Of a DNA stretch of 13,976 nt, positions 5,331 through 13,791 are shown in pieces. Position 1 is the stretch's first letter; each line of letters begins with the position of its first letter. The position numbers were made by a program, and so were the translations under genes. The stretch is taken from positions 1 to 13,976 of the forward strand of contig PCYF01000043.1 in the NCBI GenBank assembly GCA_002762915.1. Direction: 5' to 3'. The notes beneath the pieces are model-generated. The model made no database searches, was not told the DNA's origin, and saw only the letters and a list, made by a program, of their open reading frames with translations. The DNA comes from Candidatus Woesearchaeota archaeon CG10_big_fil_rev_8_21_14_0_10_32_9 (GTDB lineage: Archaea > Nanobdellota > Nanobdellia > Woesearchaeales > 21-14-0-10-32-9).

Positions 5331-7190
5331 TTACTTATTTTTATTGATTTCATCGTATTTTTGGATAAATTCCTTATGAAATTCCTTGGCTTGTTCAAGA
5401 AGTTCTGTATATGTTCTAACAAAAACTTCGCCAGAATTTCTATAAGTATCTTCTTTTGATCGGAAATATTTATCTTCTGACTTTTCCCCTCCAATTACAT
5501 AACAAACCACTCGTGTAAAAGAATTAGTTGTGGAATATTTGTCTTTAAGGAAAACACCATATTTATATGCTTGTTCTATTGCTTTTTCATCTAGTTTATA
5601 CTTACTCTTTTTTATTTCTACTACATATAAAATTCCACCAAGTGCATTACTGCATAAAAAATCTATTCTTCTGTCCTTTTCATTAAGAGCATCTTCTGGA
5701 AAATTTTCTTTTAAAATTGTAGAATATCTTACTTCATCTTTAAACTCAAGAATCCTAGGGTCTAACAACCAAGAAAATTTTTTTAGAAAGTTATGTAATG
5801 TAGGTACTTCTTTTGTATCTGTTTTTATGTGTTCTTCAAATTGCTTAATTACTTCTATTCTAGTGTGTGCTAAATCGCTAAATTGTTTAGCTTCAATTAC
5901 CTTCCATTCTTCCATTAATTTAAGTAATTGAGGTATATCTTCAGGCTTGTTAATATCTGCAATGTGTGAAGCATATGCTCTAAAATCAGCATTTTGAAAC
6001 TTATCAATAACTCCGCCAATTATTTTTGATGATTCTTCAATGTCAATTTTAGGGTCATGAAGAACAGGATTGATTATTTTTTCACCTAATTCTCTTTCAT
6101 AAGTTGGTAATTTTGCAGTCCAATCATCAATATCAATATTCTTCGTGTCTTTTATGGATTTCTTCTTAACTTCCCCTCTTTTACGTCTCCACTCATTACC
6201 TATTTTTCTAATCAGCTTTTGAAGATAATCTTGTAATTCTCTAGTTTCATTAGTCTCCCAATTTAAAGACTGACGATCTGTGGAAATTAAATCGTCTAAT
6301 AGGTCATCAATAAAATCAACTTCCAAATACCCAGTTACATAAGTATGAAATTGATCTGTATCTCTTAATCCAAAAAATGAAGCGGTATTAACAATTTTAC
6401 CTCTTGATGTTAAATATACTCCCTTCATCTCAGGATCACTTACAGGAGTTCTTAATGTAAATATTTTTCCTACAATATTTTTTGCATGTTTATACCCATC
6501 TACAAACTTATCGTTAGGAAAAATCCATTCAAATTGATTTTTAAATCCTTCAAATTTCATTTCGTTTGTAATGATTATAGAATCTTTCCCATTATGACTA
6601 ATTTCAACATTAATTTGATCAAAAATCAAGAATTTTTTAGCTAAGCTAACTGCAATTTCTTCATTAAGAAAATCATTTTTTCGTTTTACTTGTCGAATTA
6701 TTATTGTTGTTCCGGATTGTTCTGTAACAGTTTGATTCTTAATTTTAATAGAAGGTTTATATTCACTATTTTTACTTTTTAAAATATCATCAATATTCAT
6801 GATAAAACTATTTTTAATATTGTTTTTAACAGTAATAACTTCTATTTCTTTACATATTCCAAAAACGGATAATTTTCCTAATCCTTTTTTACCAATGACT
6901 TTTCTTCCTTTCTCAGTTTCATCAGAGGTATCATCAGTCCTTCTATTTCTACCAATAATCAAAAATTTTTGATTCAATTCATCAAAAGTCATACCTAAGC
7001 CATCATCAGCATATATTATTTCTTTTTCAGCTGTTTCATCTTTAAAGTCTATTTTGATATTTTCTGCATCTGCGTCCCAAGAATTGGATATTAATTCAGC
7101 AATAACAGTTGGTAATTTAGAATATAATGAAATTCCAAGGTGTTCAATTGTTCTTGGATCAAATTGCATAATTAATTCTTCTGAATTCAT
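5331..7190 (-). CDS. MutL/MORC-like GHKL ATPase fused to a PD-(D/E)XK (DUF4263/Shedu-like) nuclease
   Basis: The 619-residue product joins two recognisable domains. The N-terminal GHKL ATPase has the motif I helix AELISNSWDADA (31-42) with general base E32 and N36, DDGLGM (62-67), the glycine-rich lid GKKGLGKLSVFG (100-111) and a SGT turn (159-161). An S5-like transducer region probably follows to about 340. The C-terminal domain (about 465-600) starts HNFLKKFSWLLDP (466-478), the helix typical of DUF4263 nucleases, and continues with D510 (RRIDFL) and E525-x-K527 (VVEIKKSK), the PD-(D/E)XK catalytic set. The middle region (340-460) is charged and helical. This is the form expected of an ATP-controlled nuclease that clamps DNA, as in restriction-linked MutL/MORC homologues. 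Its ATG shares ATGA with the stop of the cytosine methyltransferase, and GAGG at 7199-7202 is its ribosome site. It is the last gene of the operon. Domain calls are strong; the target and trigger are unknown. Confidence 0.85.
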   Translation of the reverse strand: MNSEELIMQFDPRTIEHLGISLYSKLPTVIAELISNSWDADAENIKIDFKDETAEKEIIYADDGLGMTFDELNQKFLIIGRNRRTDDTSDETEKGRKVIGKKGLGKLSVFGICKEIEVITVKNNIKNSFIMNIDDILKSKNSEYKPSIKIKNQTVTEQSGTTIIIRQVKRKNDFLNEEIAVSLAKKFLIFDQINVEISHNGKDSIIITNEMKFEGFKNQFEWIFPNDKFVDGYKHAKNIVGKIFTLRTPVSDPEMKGVYLTSRGKIVNTASFFGLRDTDQFHTYVTGYLEVDFIDDLLDDLISTDRQSLNWETNETRELQDYLQKLIRKIGNEWRRKRGEVKKKSIKDTKNIDIDDWTAKLPTYERELGEKIINPVLHDPKIDIEESSKIIGGVIDKFQNADFRAYASHIADINKPEDIPQLLKLMEEWKVIEAKQFSDLAHTRIEVIKQFEEHIKTDTKEVPTLHNFLKKFSWLLDPRILEFKDEVRYSTILKENFPEDALNEKDRRIDFLCSNALGGILYVVEIKKSKYKLDEKAIEQAYKYGVFLKDKYSTTNSFTRVVCYVIGGEKSEDKYFRSKEDTYRNSGEVFVRTYTELLEQAKEFHKEFIQKYDEINKNK

Positions 7191-8494
7191 TTTCTTTTCC
7201 TCAATATTTGATACACTAATGGTGCAATATAATTTTTACTTAATAAGGGAGGTACAGCATTTCCTATTTGTTTGAATTGTTGGCTCATTGGTCCTGCAAA
7301 AATAAACCAGTCAGGAAAACTTTGTAGTCTTGCTGCTTCTCTTACAGTTATTGTTCTTGCTTGATTAGGATGTATAAACCTATTTCCGTCTTTTTGGAGA
7401 TGAGCAAAAACAGTAGTGCTTGGCATACTATGACTTTGCCTTCGATATTTATCTTTAAAGGAAGTCATACTATATTTTATAAGTTTCTGTGCTTTTTCCG
7501 GAGATCTTGCAAGAAAATCATAAGCAGTTTCACCTTGTCCCATTAACTCATATAGCTCAAGATCTGATTTTTGATGGCTTCTAGCAACATGACCTATGAT
7601 TTTTCCATCTTTGGATTTGATGAAATCTTGAAATTCTTTACCTTGTTTTTGAATTTTTTTTAAGAAAGACTTGTATTTTGTTTTGTTTATGTTTATAACT
7701 TCTTTTCCACTATTTATTTTTTTGTTCTTTTCTTCAATTAATTCTACTTCTTTTTTTGTCAAACCTGTAGTTGTAATTTTACTATTAATATTAGGTAAGT
7801 CTCCAATAGCATCGAATAAAGTTACATAATTCAATAAGTTTCCTTCTTCTGAAGGGTCTTTATGAGTTTTTTCAATCCACGGGATGAGTAATTTTTTCCA
7901 TTTAGTATTTACACCTACAATAATTACTCTTTCTCTCTTTTGTGGAACACCAAAATCTGCAGCATTGACTAGGCGATATTTTTCTCCAGTCTTTTCATGA
8001 ATAAACTCGAAGCCTAGCTTTTCAAAATCAGAAATTAATGTCTCAATTATTTTCTTGCCTGTTTTATCTTTCTTAGAAAGAATTCCTTTTACATTTTCAA
8101 TAACAATTATCTTAGGATTAATTTCTTTAACAATTGAGAGATATTCTTGATATAAATTGTCTCTTCTATCTCTCTTGAATTTTTCTTTTCTTTGTTCATC
8201 TCCTGAACGAGGTCCAATTAAAGAAAATGACTGACAAGGAATACCTCCAACCACTATGGAAACTTTTCCTTTACAACTATCTATGACTTTTTTATGAATT
8301 TCTTTACTTGTTAAATCTCCTTCAATAACTTTTTCTTGACCATGAAGATTTCTTAAAGTTTCACAAGCAAAAGTGTCTATTTCAACTGATTTGAATACTT
8401 CAAATATTTGCTTTCCCTTATTATCTCTAAATAATTCCAATCCCAGTGATAGCCCAGATACGCCAGCAAATAAATCAAGTATTTTTTCAGTCAT
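7187..8494 (-). CDS. DNA (cytosine-5-)-methyltransferase
   Basis: It transfers a methyl group from S-adenosylmethionine to C5 of cytosine at a specific site. The 435 residues hold the ordered m5C motifs: I (LDLFAGVSGLSLGLE, 6-20), IV with catalytic C87 in GGIPCQSFS, VI ENV (133-135), VIII QKRERV (185-190), IX (TVREAARLQSFPDWF, about 383-397) and X (GNAVPP, 411-416). The stretch between VIII and IX (about 200-380) is the target recognition region and is long enough for one specificity. All catalytic motifs are intact. The ATG overlaps the hsdR stop as TAATG, and the C-terminus overlaps the GHKL-nuclease start as ATGA. Its best ribosome match (GGAG, 8509-8512) is 14 bases away, so translation probably relies on coupling to hsdR. 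A likely role is to protect self DNA from the GHKL-nuclease; it may add a second mark to that of HsdM. The recognition site cannot be read from the sequence. Confidence 0.95.
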   Translation of the reverse strand: MTEKILDLFAGVSGLSLGLELFRDNKGKQIFEVFKSVEIDTFACETLRNLHGQEKVIEGDLTSKEIHKKVIDSCKGKVSIVVGGIPCQSFSLIGPRSGDEQRKEKFKRDRRDNLYQEYLSIVKEINPKIIVIENVKGILSKKDKTGKKIIETLISDFEKLGFEFIHEKTGEKYRLVNAADFGVPQKRERVIIVGVNTKWKKLLIPWIEKTHKDPSEEGNLLNYVTLFDAIGDLPNINSKITTTGLTKKEVELIEEKNKKINSGKEVININKTKYKSFLKKIQKQGKEFQDFIKSKDGKIIGHVARSHQKSDLELYELMGQGETAYDFLARSPEKAQKLIKYSMTSFKDKYRRQSHSMPSTTVFAHLQKDGNRFIHPNQARTITVREAARLQSFPDWFIFAGPMSQQFKQIGNAVPPLLSKNYIAPLVYQILRKRK

Positions 8495-10797
8495 TATGCT
8501 TCAACATGCTCCGCAAATAAGTGCTTTTGGAAATTTATGAATGTTTGTCGGATTTTGTCTACTCCTCCAAGTATTTCTGTTGCATCATTGATTGCTTGAT
8601 ATTTGATTTTGAGTAGTGCAGGTAGTTTTTCTTGGTCTAATTCTTCAATTCCTATTTCTATGTATTTTGATAATACAAATTCTAAGAATTCTTTTTGTGT
8701 ATTATCTAATGGTTTGAATATGTTATTTTGTGCTTTTGCAACTCTTTCTTCTCTTGATATTGGCTTTATTTCGTAAGCTATATACTCAAGTACATCAAAG
8801 ATATCGCTGTTCTCTGCATTTATTAATTGTTGAAGTGTTTTTAGTTCGTTCATTCCATATCCTGCTTCTGCGAGTTTGTCAAGTAGTGCTTTTCTTGTTA
8901 TTGGGTCTGACCATATTTTTCTTAGTTCATCTTCATCTTTGAAGAATTCAGGTATTTTTCCATATAAGTTGTGTAAGAATTCTTCAGCAGAGATTGGTTT
9001 TCCATCTGAATTCCAGAATGATGTTTGAATCATATGTTGGATTTCTCTTTCTTTGCCATCGCTTAATTTGATTTTTAATTTCTTTTTCTTAGGTTTATCT
9101 TCTTCACTCTCTTCGCCATAAGTTTCAGTTGGTTCTTTAATTATTGTTGGTCTTGGTTCTTTTTGCTCTGGTTCAAGAGGTTCTCCATCCCATTCTGGAT
9201 CGTTAAAATGTTTGTATGCATCTACAAAATCATAAATGGTAAAGAATTCTTTTCCATCAAATAATCTCGTTCCTCTACCAACTATTTGTTTGAACTCAAT
9301 CATTGAATTTACTGGTCGCATAAGGATTATGCTTCTAATATTTCTTGCATCTACTCCTGTTGAAAGTTTTTGAGAAGTTGTAAGAATTGTTGGTATTGTT
9401 TTTTCGTTATCTCTGAATTCTTCTAAATATTGTTCTCCTAACTTACCATCATTTGCAGTAACTCTTACACAATAATTAGGATCTTTGCTTTTTTTAACTT
9501 GATTAATTAAGTCTCTAACTGCTAAAGCATGGTCTTGAGTTGCACAAAAAACTATTGCTTTTTCATTTTGATTTATTTCATTCATGAAAATATTTACTCT
9601 TTTTGCTTCTCTTTCTTTAATTTCGATAATCCTGTTAAAATCAGCTTCTTCGTATATTTTGCCTGCTTCAACTTCTCCTTCGATAATTTCATCATCAGAA
9701 GTATAGATGTAATCATCCATTGTTGTTTTTATTCTTCTAATCTTGAAAGGAGTTAAGAAACCGTCATTGATTCCTTCTTTTAATGAGTAAGTATAAACAG
9801 GTTCTCCAAAGTATTTGTATGTGTCTGCGTTATCTTTTCTTTTTGGAGTTGCAGTAAGACCTAATTGGACTGCTGGTGAGAAGTATTCCATGATTGCTCG
9901 CCAGTTTCCTTCGTCATTTGCTCCACCTCTATGACATTCGTCAATAATTATGAAATCAAAATAATCTTTAGGATATTCTCCAAAGTAAGGCGAATCATTA
10001 GGTCCACTCATGAATGTTTGAAAGATTGTAAAAAATATGCTTCCGTTTGTTGGTACTTTTCCTTTTTTTCTTATTTCATCAGGCTTAATTCGTACGAGAG
10101 CATCTTCAGGGAATGCTGAAAATTCGTTAAATGCTTGGTTTGCTAAGATATTTCTATCTGCTAAGAATAATATTCTTGGTCTTCTTTTAGCATCTTTTTG
10201 CAGAGTCCATCTTGATTGGAATAATTTCCACGCTATTTGAAATGCAATTGTTGTTTTTCCTGTTCCAGTTGCTAATGTCAGTAAAATTCTGTTTTTATCT
10301 TCTGCAATTGCATCTAATACTTTGTTTGTTGCAATTTCTTGATAGAATCTAGGTTCGTAAATCCCACCTCTTGGTATTTCATTGAATGTTTCTTTCCAGT
10401 CATTTTTAATCTGAAATGTCTTATTCCATAATTCTTGAGGAGTTGGAAATCTATCAATAAACCATTCTTTTCCTGTTTCCATGCACATTTCATAGATTTG
10501 CTTTCCGTTAGTAGCATAAGTTGTTGCTAAATGGAGTTTTAGAGCATAATCTTTTGCTTGAGCAACTCCTTCAGTGGGTTCTCGTTCATCACTTTTTGCT
10601 TCAATAACTGCCAGTTTTCTTCCTTTGTATGAGAGAACATAATCTGCTTTTAATGGAGATGCTCTTAAGTTTCCAGGTTGAATTCTTCCTAAGTTTATTG
10701 GAAATTGTTTAAATATTTTTGAACCTTCAACTACTCCCCAGCCACTCTCTCTAAGTTTTGGCTCAATTAGTTCAAATTCAGTTTGTGATTCGTTCAT
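8494..10797 (-). CDS. hsdR: Type I restriction enzyme, R (translocase/endonuclease) subunit
   Basis: This is the DNA-translocating, cutting subunit of a type I restriction complex. In 767 residues it carries the N-terminal nuclease domain with D52 and E66-x-K68 (ADYVLSYKG then IEAKSDE), Walker A in LATGTGKT (175-182), DECH (286-289), TATP (315-318), motif V TTSQKLSTGVD (473-483) and motif VI QIVGRGTR (504-511). The part after about 590 (SFWNSDGKPISAEEFLHNLY onward) resembles the EcoEI-type C-terminal domain that docks on the methylase. The length fits the EcoEI/type I-B-like group, shorter than EcoKI HsdR. The ATG at 10797 overlaps the hsdS stop (ATGA) and has GAGGT (10804-10808) six bases before it. 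All catalytic residues seem intact, so it is likely functional. Confidence 0.95.
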   Translation of the reverse strand: MNESQTEFELIEPKLRESGWGVVEGSKIFKQFPINLGRIQPGNLRASPLKADYVLSYKGRKLAVIEAKSDEREPTEGVAQAKDYALKLHLATTYATNGKQIYEMCMETGKEWFIDRFPTPQELWNKTFQIKNDWKETFNEIPRGGIYEPRFYQEIATNKVLDAIAEDKNRILLTLATGTGKTTIAFQIAWKLFQSRWTLQKDAKRRPRILFLADRNILANQAFNEFSAFPEDALVRIKPDEIRKKGKVPTNGSIFFTIFQTFMSGPNDSPYFGEYPKDYFDFIIIDECHRGGANDEGNWRAIMEYFSPAVQLGLTATPKRKDNADTYKYFGEPVYTYSLKEGINDGFLTPFKIRRIKTTMDDYIYTSDDEIIEGEVEAGKIYEEADFNRIIEIKEREAKRVNIFMNEINQNEKAIVFCATQDHALAVRDLINQVKKSKDPNYCVRVTANDGKLGEQYLEEFRDNEKTIPTILTTSQKLSTGVDARNIRSIILMRPVNSMIEFKQIVGRGTRLFDGKEFFTIYDFVDAYKHFNDPEWDGEPLEPEQKEPRPTIIKEPTETYGEESEEDKPKKKKLKIKLSDGKEREIQHMIQTSFWNSDGKPISAEEFLHNLYGKIPEFFKDEDELRKIWSDPITRKALLDKLAEAGYGMNELKTLQQLINAENSDIFDVLEYIAYEIKPISREERVAKAQNNIFKPLDNTQKEFLEFVLSKYIEIGIEELDQEKLPALLKIKYQAINDATEILGGVDKIRQTFINFQKHLFAEHVEA

Positions 10798-12035
10798 GAT
10801 GATACCTCTGTGAGTTCGCCTTTGAAAGCTTTTTGTAAGATTGATTGTTTAAGCTCTTCTAAGCAAGATAGTTTTTGAGAGTAAATTGATTCTAGTTGTT
10901 TTGTTTGTTCTGAAAGGTTGTCAAGCTTTGAAACAATTTCTTTTTGTTCTTCAAGTGATTTTGGATAAGATATTTTTATTTCTCTAACATTCGATAAGTT
11001 TACTCTTGGTCTTGTTGCACCAGAAATATTCTTTGTTAATTGAGATACAGCCAAATTAGTATTTAGATAAAACAGTAAAAAATCATAGCTAATTATCTTT
11101 GGATCTAGTCTAAGCCTAACAACATCAGCAACAATTATTCCTTTTGGAAAAGTATCTGGAACTTTACATGTTTTACCAACAGGGATTCCTAACTTAGCAA
11201 GAATTAAATCTCCTGATTTAAATGAATGATATTTTAATTCTTCAGCTTTCTCATTCGATATATATTTTATATCCTTGTCTATAAAATATCCTTTACCAAT
11301 ATTCTGCAATCTTACTATGGGTATTCCTGATTCTTTATAATGTTCTACTTTTAGATTAGAACCAAAAGGTCCAGAAACGATTGCATCTTTATTTTTACTA
11401 AATTCTTGAATTTCTTTTTCTTCCCAATCTTTTCCTTTGTTCTCAAATACTTTCTGCAAGTAACTTTCAAACACTTCTTTTGCATTCTTCAAATTCTGTT
11501 CAGAATTTTCTTTTGCTTTTGCTATTCTTTCAAAAGCAGAATCTAGAATTTCAACTATTTTCTTTTGAATTGGAAGAGGAGGAATGGGAACTTCTATGTT
11601 TTGTATTTTTTTATTAGATAAATGCATTATATTTGTTCCGGTGGCATATGAAGCTAATTCCCACTTAGCGGGCCCATTAATGTAATATGATAAGAAATCA
11701 GAAAGTAACTCTTCATTATTTGTTCTAAGGATATTTATATCTCCGCCCAAGAAAATCCCGTCTTCATTAATTGATCTAGCAATCGCAATTCCAAAAGCGT
11801 CAGCGGTTGTAGTTCCGGGAATTAAAACATCTCCTTTTTTAGATTTAACTTTTCCTTCAAAATTTGTTCTATTGACTATTTTTTTAATAATTGGATGGGC
11901 ATATTTTGTGTATAAGTCACCATATAAAATACATTTTTTAGTTCCATTATCATCTAACACAGATTTATTTAAACCATTTCCTCGCATAAATGTTATGCTT
12001 TTTATATCAGCTAATTTCTTAACTTCCCAAGCCAT
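10794..12035 (-). CDS. hsdS: Type I restriction enzyme, S (specificity) subunit
   Basis: HsdS recognises the split DNA site for methylation and restriction. The 413 residues show the usual two-part layout. Target recognition domain 1 (about 1-148) is followed by the first spacer helix with IPPLPIQKKIVEILD (151-165). Target recognition domain 2 (about 203-350; note VSGPFGSNLKVEHYKESGIP at 220-239) is followed by a second spacer with SLEEQKEIVSKLD and the end LQKAFKGELTE. The domain 1 half lacks the usual SGPFG start but has the GDVL and GTTTADAFG elements of the family. Both halves and both spacers are complete, so a bipartite site is expected. GGAG (12044-12047) lies eight bases before the ATG, which overlaps the hsdM stop as TAATG. 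I see no second or silent hsdS fragment or inverted repeat that would allow switching. Confidence 0.95.
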   Translation of the reverse strand: MAWEVKKLADIKSITFMRGNGLNKSVLDDNGTKKCILYGDLYTKYAHPIIKKIVNRTNFEGKVKSKKGDVLIPGTTTADAFGIAIARSINEDGIFLGGDINILRTNNEELLSDFLSYYINGPAKWELASYATGTNIMHLSNKKIQNIEVPIPPLPIQKKIVEILDSAFERIAKAKENSEQNLKNAKEVFESYLQKVFENKGKDWEEKEIQEFSKNKDAIVSGPFGSNLKVEHYKESGIPIVRLQNIGKGYFIDKDIKYISNEKAEELKYHSFKSGDLILAKLGIPVGKTCKVPDTFPKGIIVADVVRLRLDPKIISYDFLLFYLNTNLAVSQLTKNISGATRPRVNLSNVREIKISYPKSLEEQKEIVSKLDNLSEQTKQLESIYSQKLSCLEELKQSILQKAFKGELTEVSS

Positions 12036-13486
12036 TATAATAACTCCTTAATCTCTTTTAAGATTTCAGCACTTTCTGCATCAAGCGATGCAATTTCATC
12101 TAAAATCTCAGATGGTTCTCTAAGCGGTGCTTCTTCTTTTTTATTTGGATTTTTTACAGATAAATCAAATGTGGTTTGATCTATATCTCCAACATTTACG
12201 CTCCATGAATTATCAGAATCTTTGAACTCTTTTTGGAGTTGAACAAATTCTTCTAAGTCTTTTTCACTCAAAGGATTTGTTTTTCCTAGATTCCTATCTA
12301 AGTTTAGTTGATAATAGAAAACTTTTCTAGTAGCACTTCCTTTCTCAAAAAATAATACGACAGTTTTTACTCCTGCTCCTAAGAATGTTCCTTGAGGCAT
12401 GTCTAAAATAGTGTGCAGATTACAATTCTCAAGCAAATGTCGTCTCAAAGAAACTGATGCATTATCTGTATTTGATAAAAAAGTATTTTTTATAACAACA
12501 CCAGCACGACCACCTGCTTTCAAAATTTTAATGAAATGCTGTAAGAATAAGAATGCTGTTTCTGAAGTTTTAATTGGAAAATTTTGTTGTACTTCTACTC
12601 TTTCTTTTCCACCAAAAGGAGGATTTGCTAGTACTACATCGTATCTATCTTTTTCTTGTATGTCTGTAATGTTTTCAGCTAATGTATTTGTATGGATTAT
12701 ATTTGGAGAACTGATTCCATGAAAAATCATATTCATTATTCCAATTATATATGCAAGAGATTTTTTCTCTTTTCCATAGAAGGTTTTTTTCTGCAAGATT
12801 TCATCTTCAACAGTGCTTAAGTTTGGATGATTAAGATAATTGAATGCTTCACATAAAAAACCAGCAGAACCAACAGCACCATCATAAATCTTATTTCCAA
12901 TTTCTGGCTTAACAATTTTAACTATTGTTTTAATCAGTGGACGTGGTGTATAATATTCTCCACCGTTTCTTCCAGCATTACCCATATTTTGGATTTTTGC
13001 TTCGTAGAGATGGGACATTTCATGCTTCTCAGCACTTGTACCGAATTTTAATTCATCAATTAGATTGATAACTTCTCTAAGGTTATATCCGCTTTGAATT
13101 CTGTTTTTTAATTCGCTAAATATTTCTCCAATTTTATATTGAATAGTATCTGCACTTTCAGATTCTAATTTAAACTTCTTGAGATAAGGGAATAATTTTT
13201 GATTGACAAAATCTACTAAGTCATCTCCAGTCATTGCTTTATGATGATCTAATTTTCCATCTTTGTCTTTTGGTACTGCCCAAATACTCCATTGAAATTC
13301 TGGAGCGATTACGCTTTCATAAGTTTTTCCAGCAAGTTCTGCTCCTACTTTTTTTTCTTTTTCTAAATCATCCAAGTATTTTAAGAATAAAACCCATGAA
13401 GTTTGTTCTACATAATCTAATTCACTGCCACAACCGGCATCCTTCCATAGTATATCATCAACATTCTTGAATATTTGTTCAAACAT
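12035..13486 (-). CDS. hsdM: Type I restriction enzyme, M (N6-adenine methylase) subunit
   Basis: HsdM methylates adenine at N6 in the site chosen by HsdS and forms the core of the complex. The 483 residues start with the helical N-terminal domain (SELDYVEQTSWVLFLKYLDD, 21-40). Next are GEYYTPRPLIK (176-186), the AdoMet motif I as YDGAVGSAGFL (201-211) and the catalytic motif IV NPPF (288-291). Motif I departs from the common DPxxGSGGFL: the proline is replaced by glycine and the second glycine by alanine. The C-terminal tail after 430 is charged and helical, as expected for contact with HsdS and HsdR. A GAGG ribosome site (13496-13499) is nine bases before the ATG, and the first eight bases overlap the end of the ribbon-helix-helix gene. 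Confidence 0.95.
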   Translation of the reverse strand: MFEQIFKNVDDILWKDAGCGSELDYVEQTSWVLFLKYLDDLEKEKKVGAELAGKTYESVIAPEFQWSIWAVPKDKDGKLDHHKAMTGDDLVDFVNQKLFPYLKKFKLESESADTIQYKIGEIFSELKNRIQSGYNLREVINLIDELKFGTSAEKHEMSHLYEAKIQNMGNAGRNGGEYYTPRPLIKTIVKIVKPEIGNKIYDGAVGSAGFLCEAFNYLNHPNLSTVEDEILQKKTFYGKEKKSLAYIIGIMNMIFHGISSPNIIHTNTLAENITDIQEKDRYDVVLANPPFGGKERVEVQQNFPIKTSETAFLFLQHFIKILKAGGRAGVVIKNTFLSNTDNASVSLRRHLLENCNLHTILDMPQGTFLGAGVKTVVLFFEKGSATRKVFYYQLNLDRNLGKTNPLSEKDLEEFVQLQKEFKDSDNSWSVNVGDIDQTTFDLSVKNPNKKEEAPLREPSEILDEIASLDAESAEILKEIKELL

Positions 13487-13622
13487 TTTTAGTATCCTCT
13501 AATTCTTTCTTCATGAGTGCTTCTACCTTTCTTGATAGTATCATGTGATGTTCTTCACAATATTTTTGATATTGTTCATAAACATCTTCATCTAAACTTA
13601 ATGCTACAGTTTTTCTTCCCAT
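13479..13622 (-). CDS. Ribbon-helix-helix (CopG/Arc-type) DNA-binding protein, 47 aa
   Basis: This short frame reads MGRKTVALSLDEDVYEQYQK at the start and ends KKELEDTKNV before TGA. It has the ribbon-helix-helix pattern: a strand KTVALSL (4-10), helix A from DEDVYEQYQKYCEEH (11-25), a turn, and helix B ILSRKVEALMKKEL (28-41). Such proteins dimerise and bind operators through the strand, and many act as autorepressors or antitoxins. Its stop overlaps hsdM by eight bases, so it is the first gene of the restriction operon and probably controls it. No toxin partner is adjacent. A TATA-like sequence about 26 bases upstream puts transcription start at or next to the ATG, a leaderless message. Fold confidence is good; the regulatory role is inferred. 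Confidence 0.82.
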   Translation of the reverse strand: MGRKTVALSLDEDVYEQYQKYCEEHHMILSRKVEALMKKELEDTKNV

Positions 13623-13640
13623 ATGGATTCATATAACTCC

Positions 13641-13654
13641 ATTTATTTATATGT
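13641..13654 (-). promoter_or_regulatory. Promoter (TATA box) of the restriction operon
   Basis: On the minus strand this reads ACATATAAATAAAT, centred about 25 bases before the ATG at 13622. GGAG at 13637-13640 lies between box and start but is 14 bases from that ATG. It is nearer to an out-of-frame ATG at 13632 that gives only a 14-codon peptide, so I treat it as incidental. Confidence 0.55.
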
Positions 13655-13674
13655 TTATCGCGATTTTTTGTTGC

Positions 13675-13720
13675 ACTTGACAAAAATCTACATTTTGTAA
13701 GTGTAGACTTGACATATGTC
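13675..13720. repeat. Repeat cluster, possible operator of the ribbon-helix-helix protein
   Basis: ACTTGACA occurs at 13675-13682 and again at 13707-13714, exactly 32 bases apart (about three helical turns). Between them TCTACA (13687-13692) and TGTAGA (13702-13707) form an inverted repeat with nine bases between. The second copy runs into the perfect 10-base palindrome GACATATGTC (13711-13720). The cluster sits 20-75 bases upstream of the operon TATA box, where an activator or repressor could act. Confidence 0.45.
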
Positions 13721-13791
13721 TGTTGTCACTTTGGAGTTCATTGCCTCACAAACAGGGGGAGAGACCAACCAAAATAAACACGCAGTATTAA

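Noticed and set aside
10794..12035. Phase-variable hsdS (inversion or repeat-tract switching)
   Set aside because: There is one hsdS, with no second copy, no recombinase nearby and no long simple repeat in it.
12399..12722. Plus-strand frame of 107 codons inside hsdM
   Set aside because: It is a shadow of the hsdM coding region, covering its conserved NPPF area. It has no family match and no start signals.
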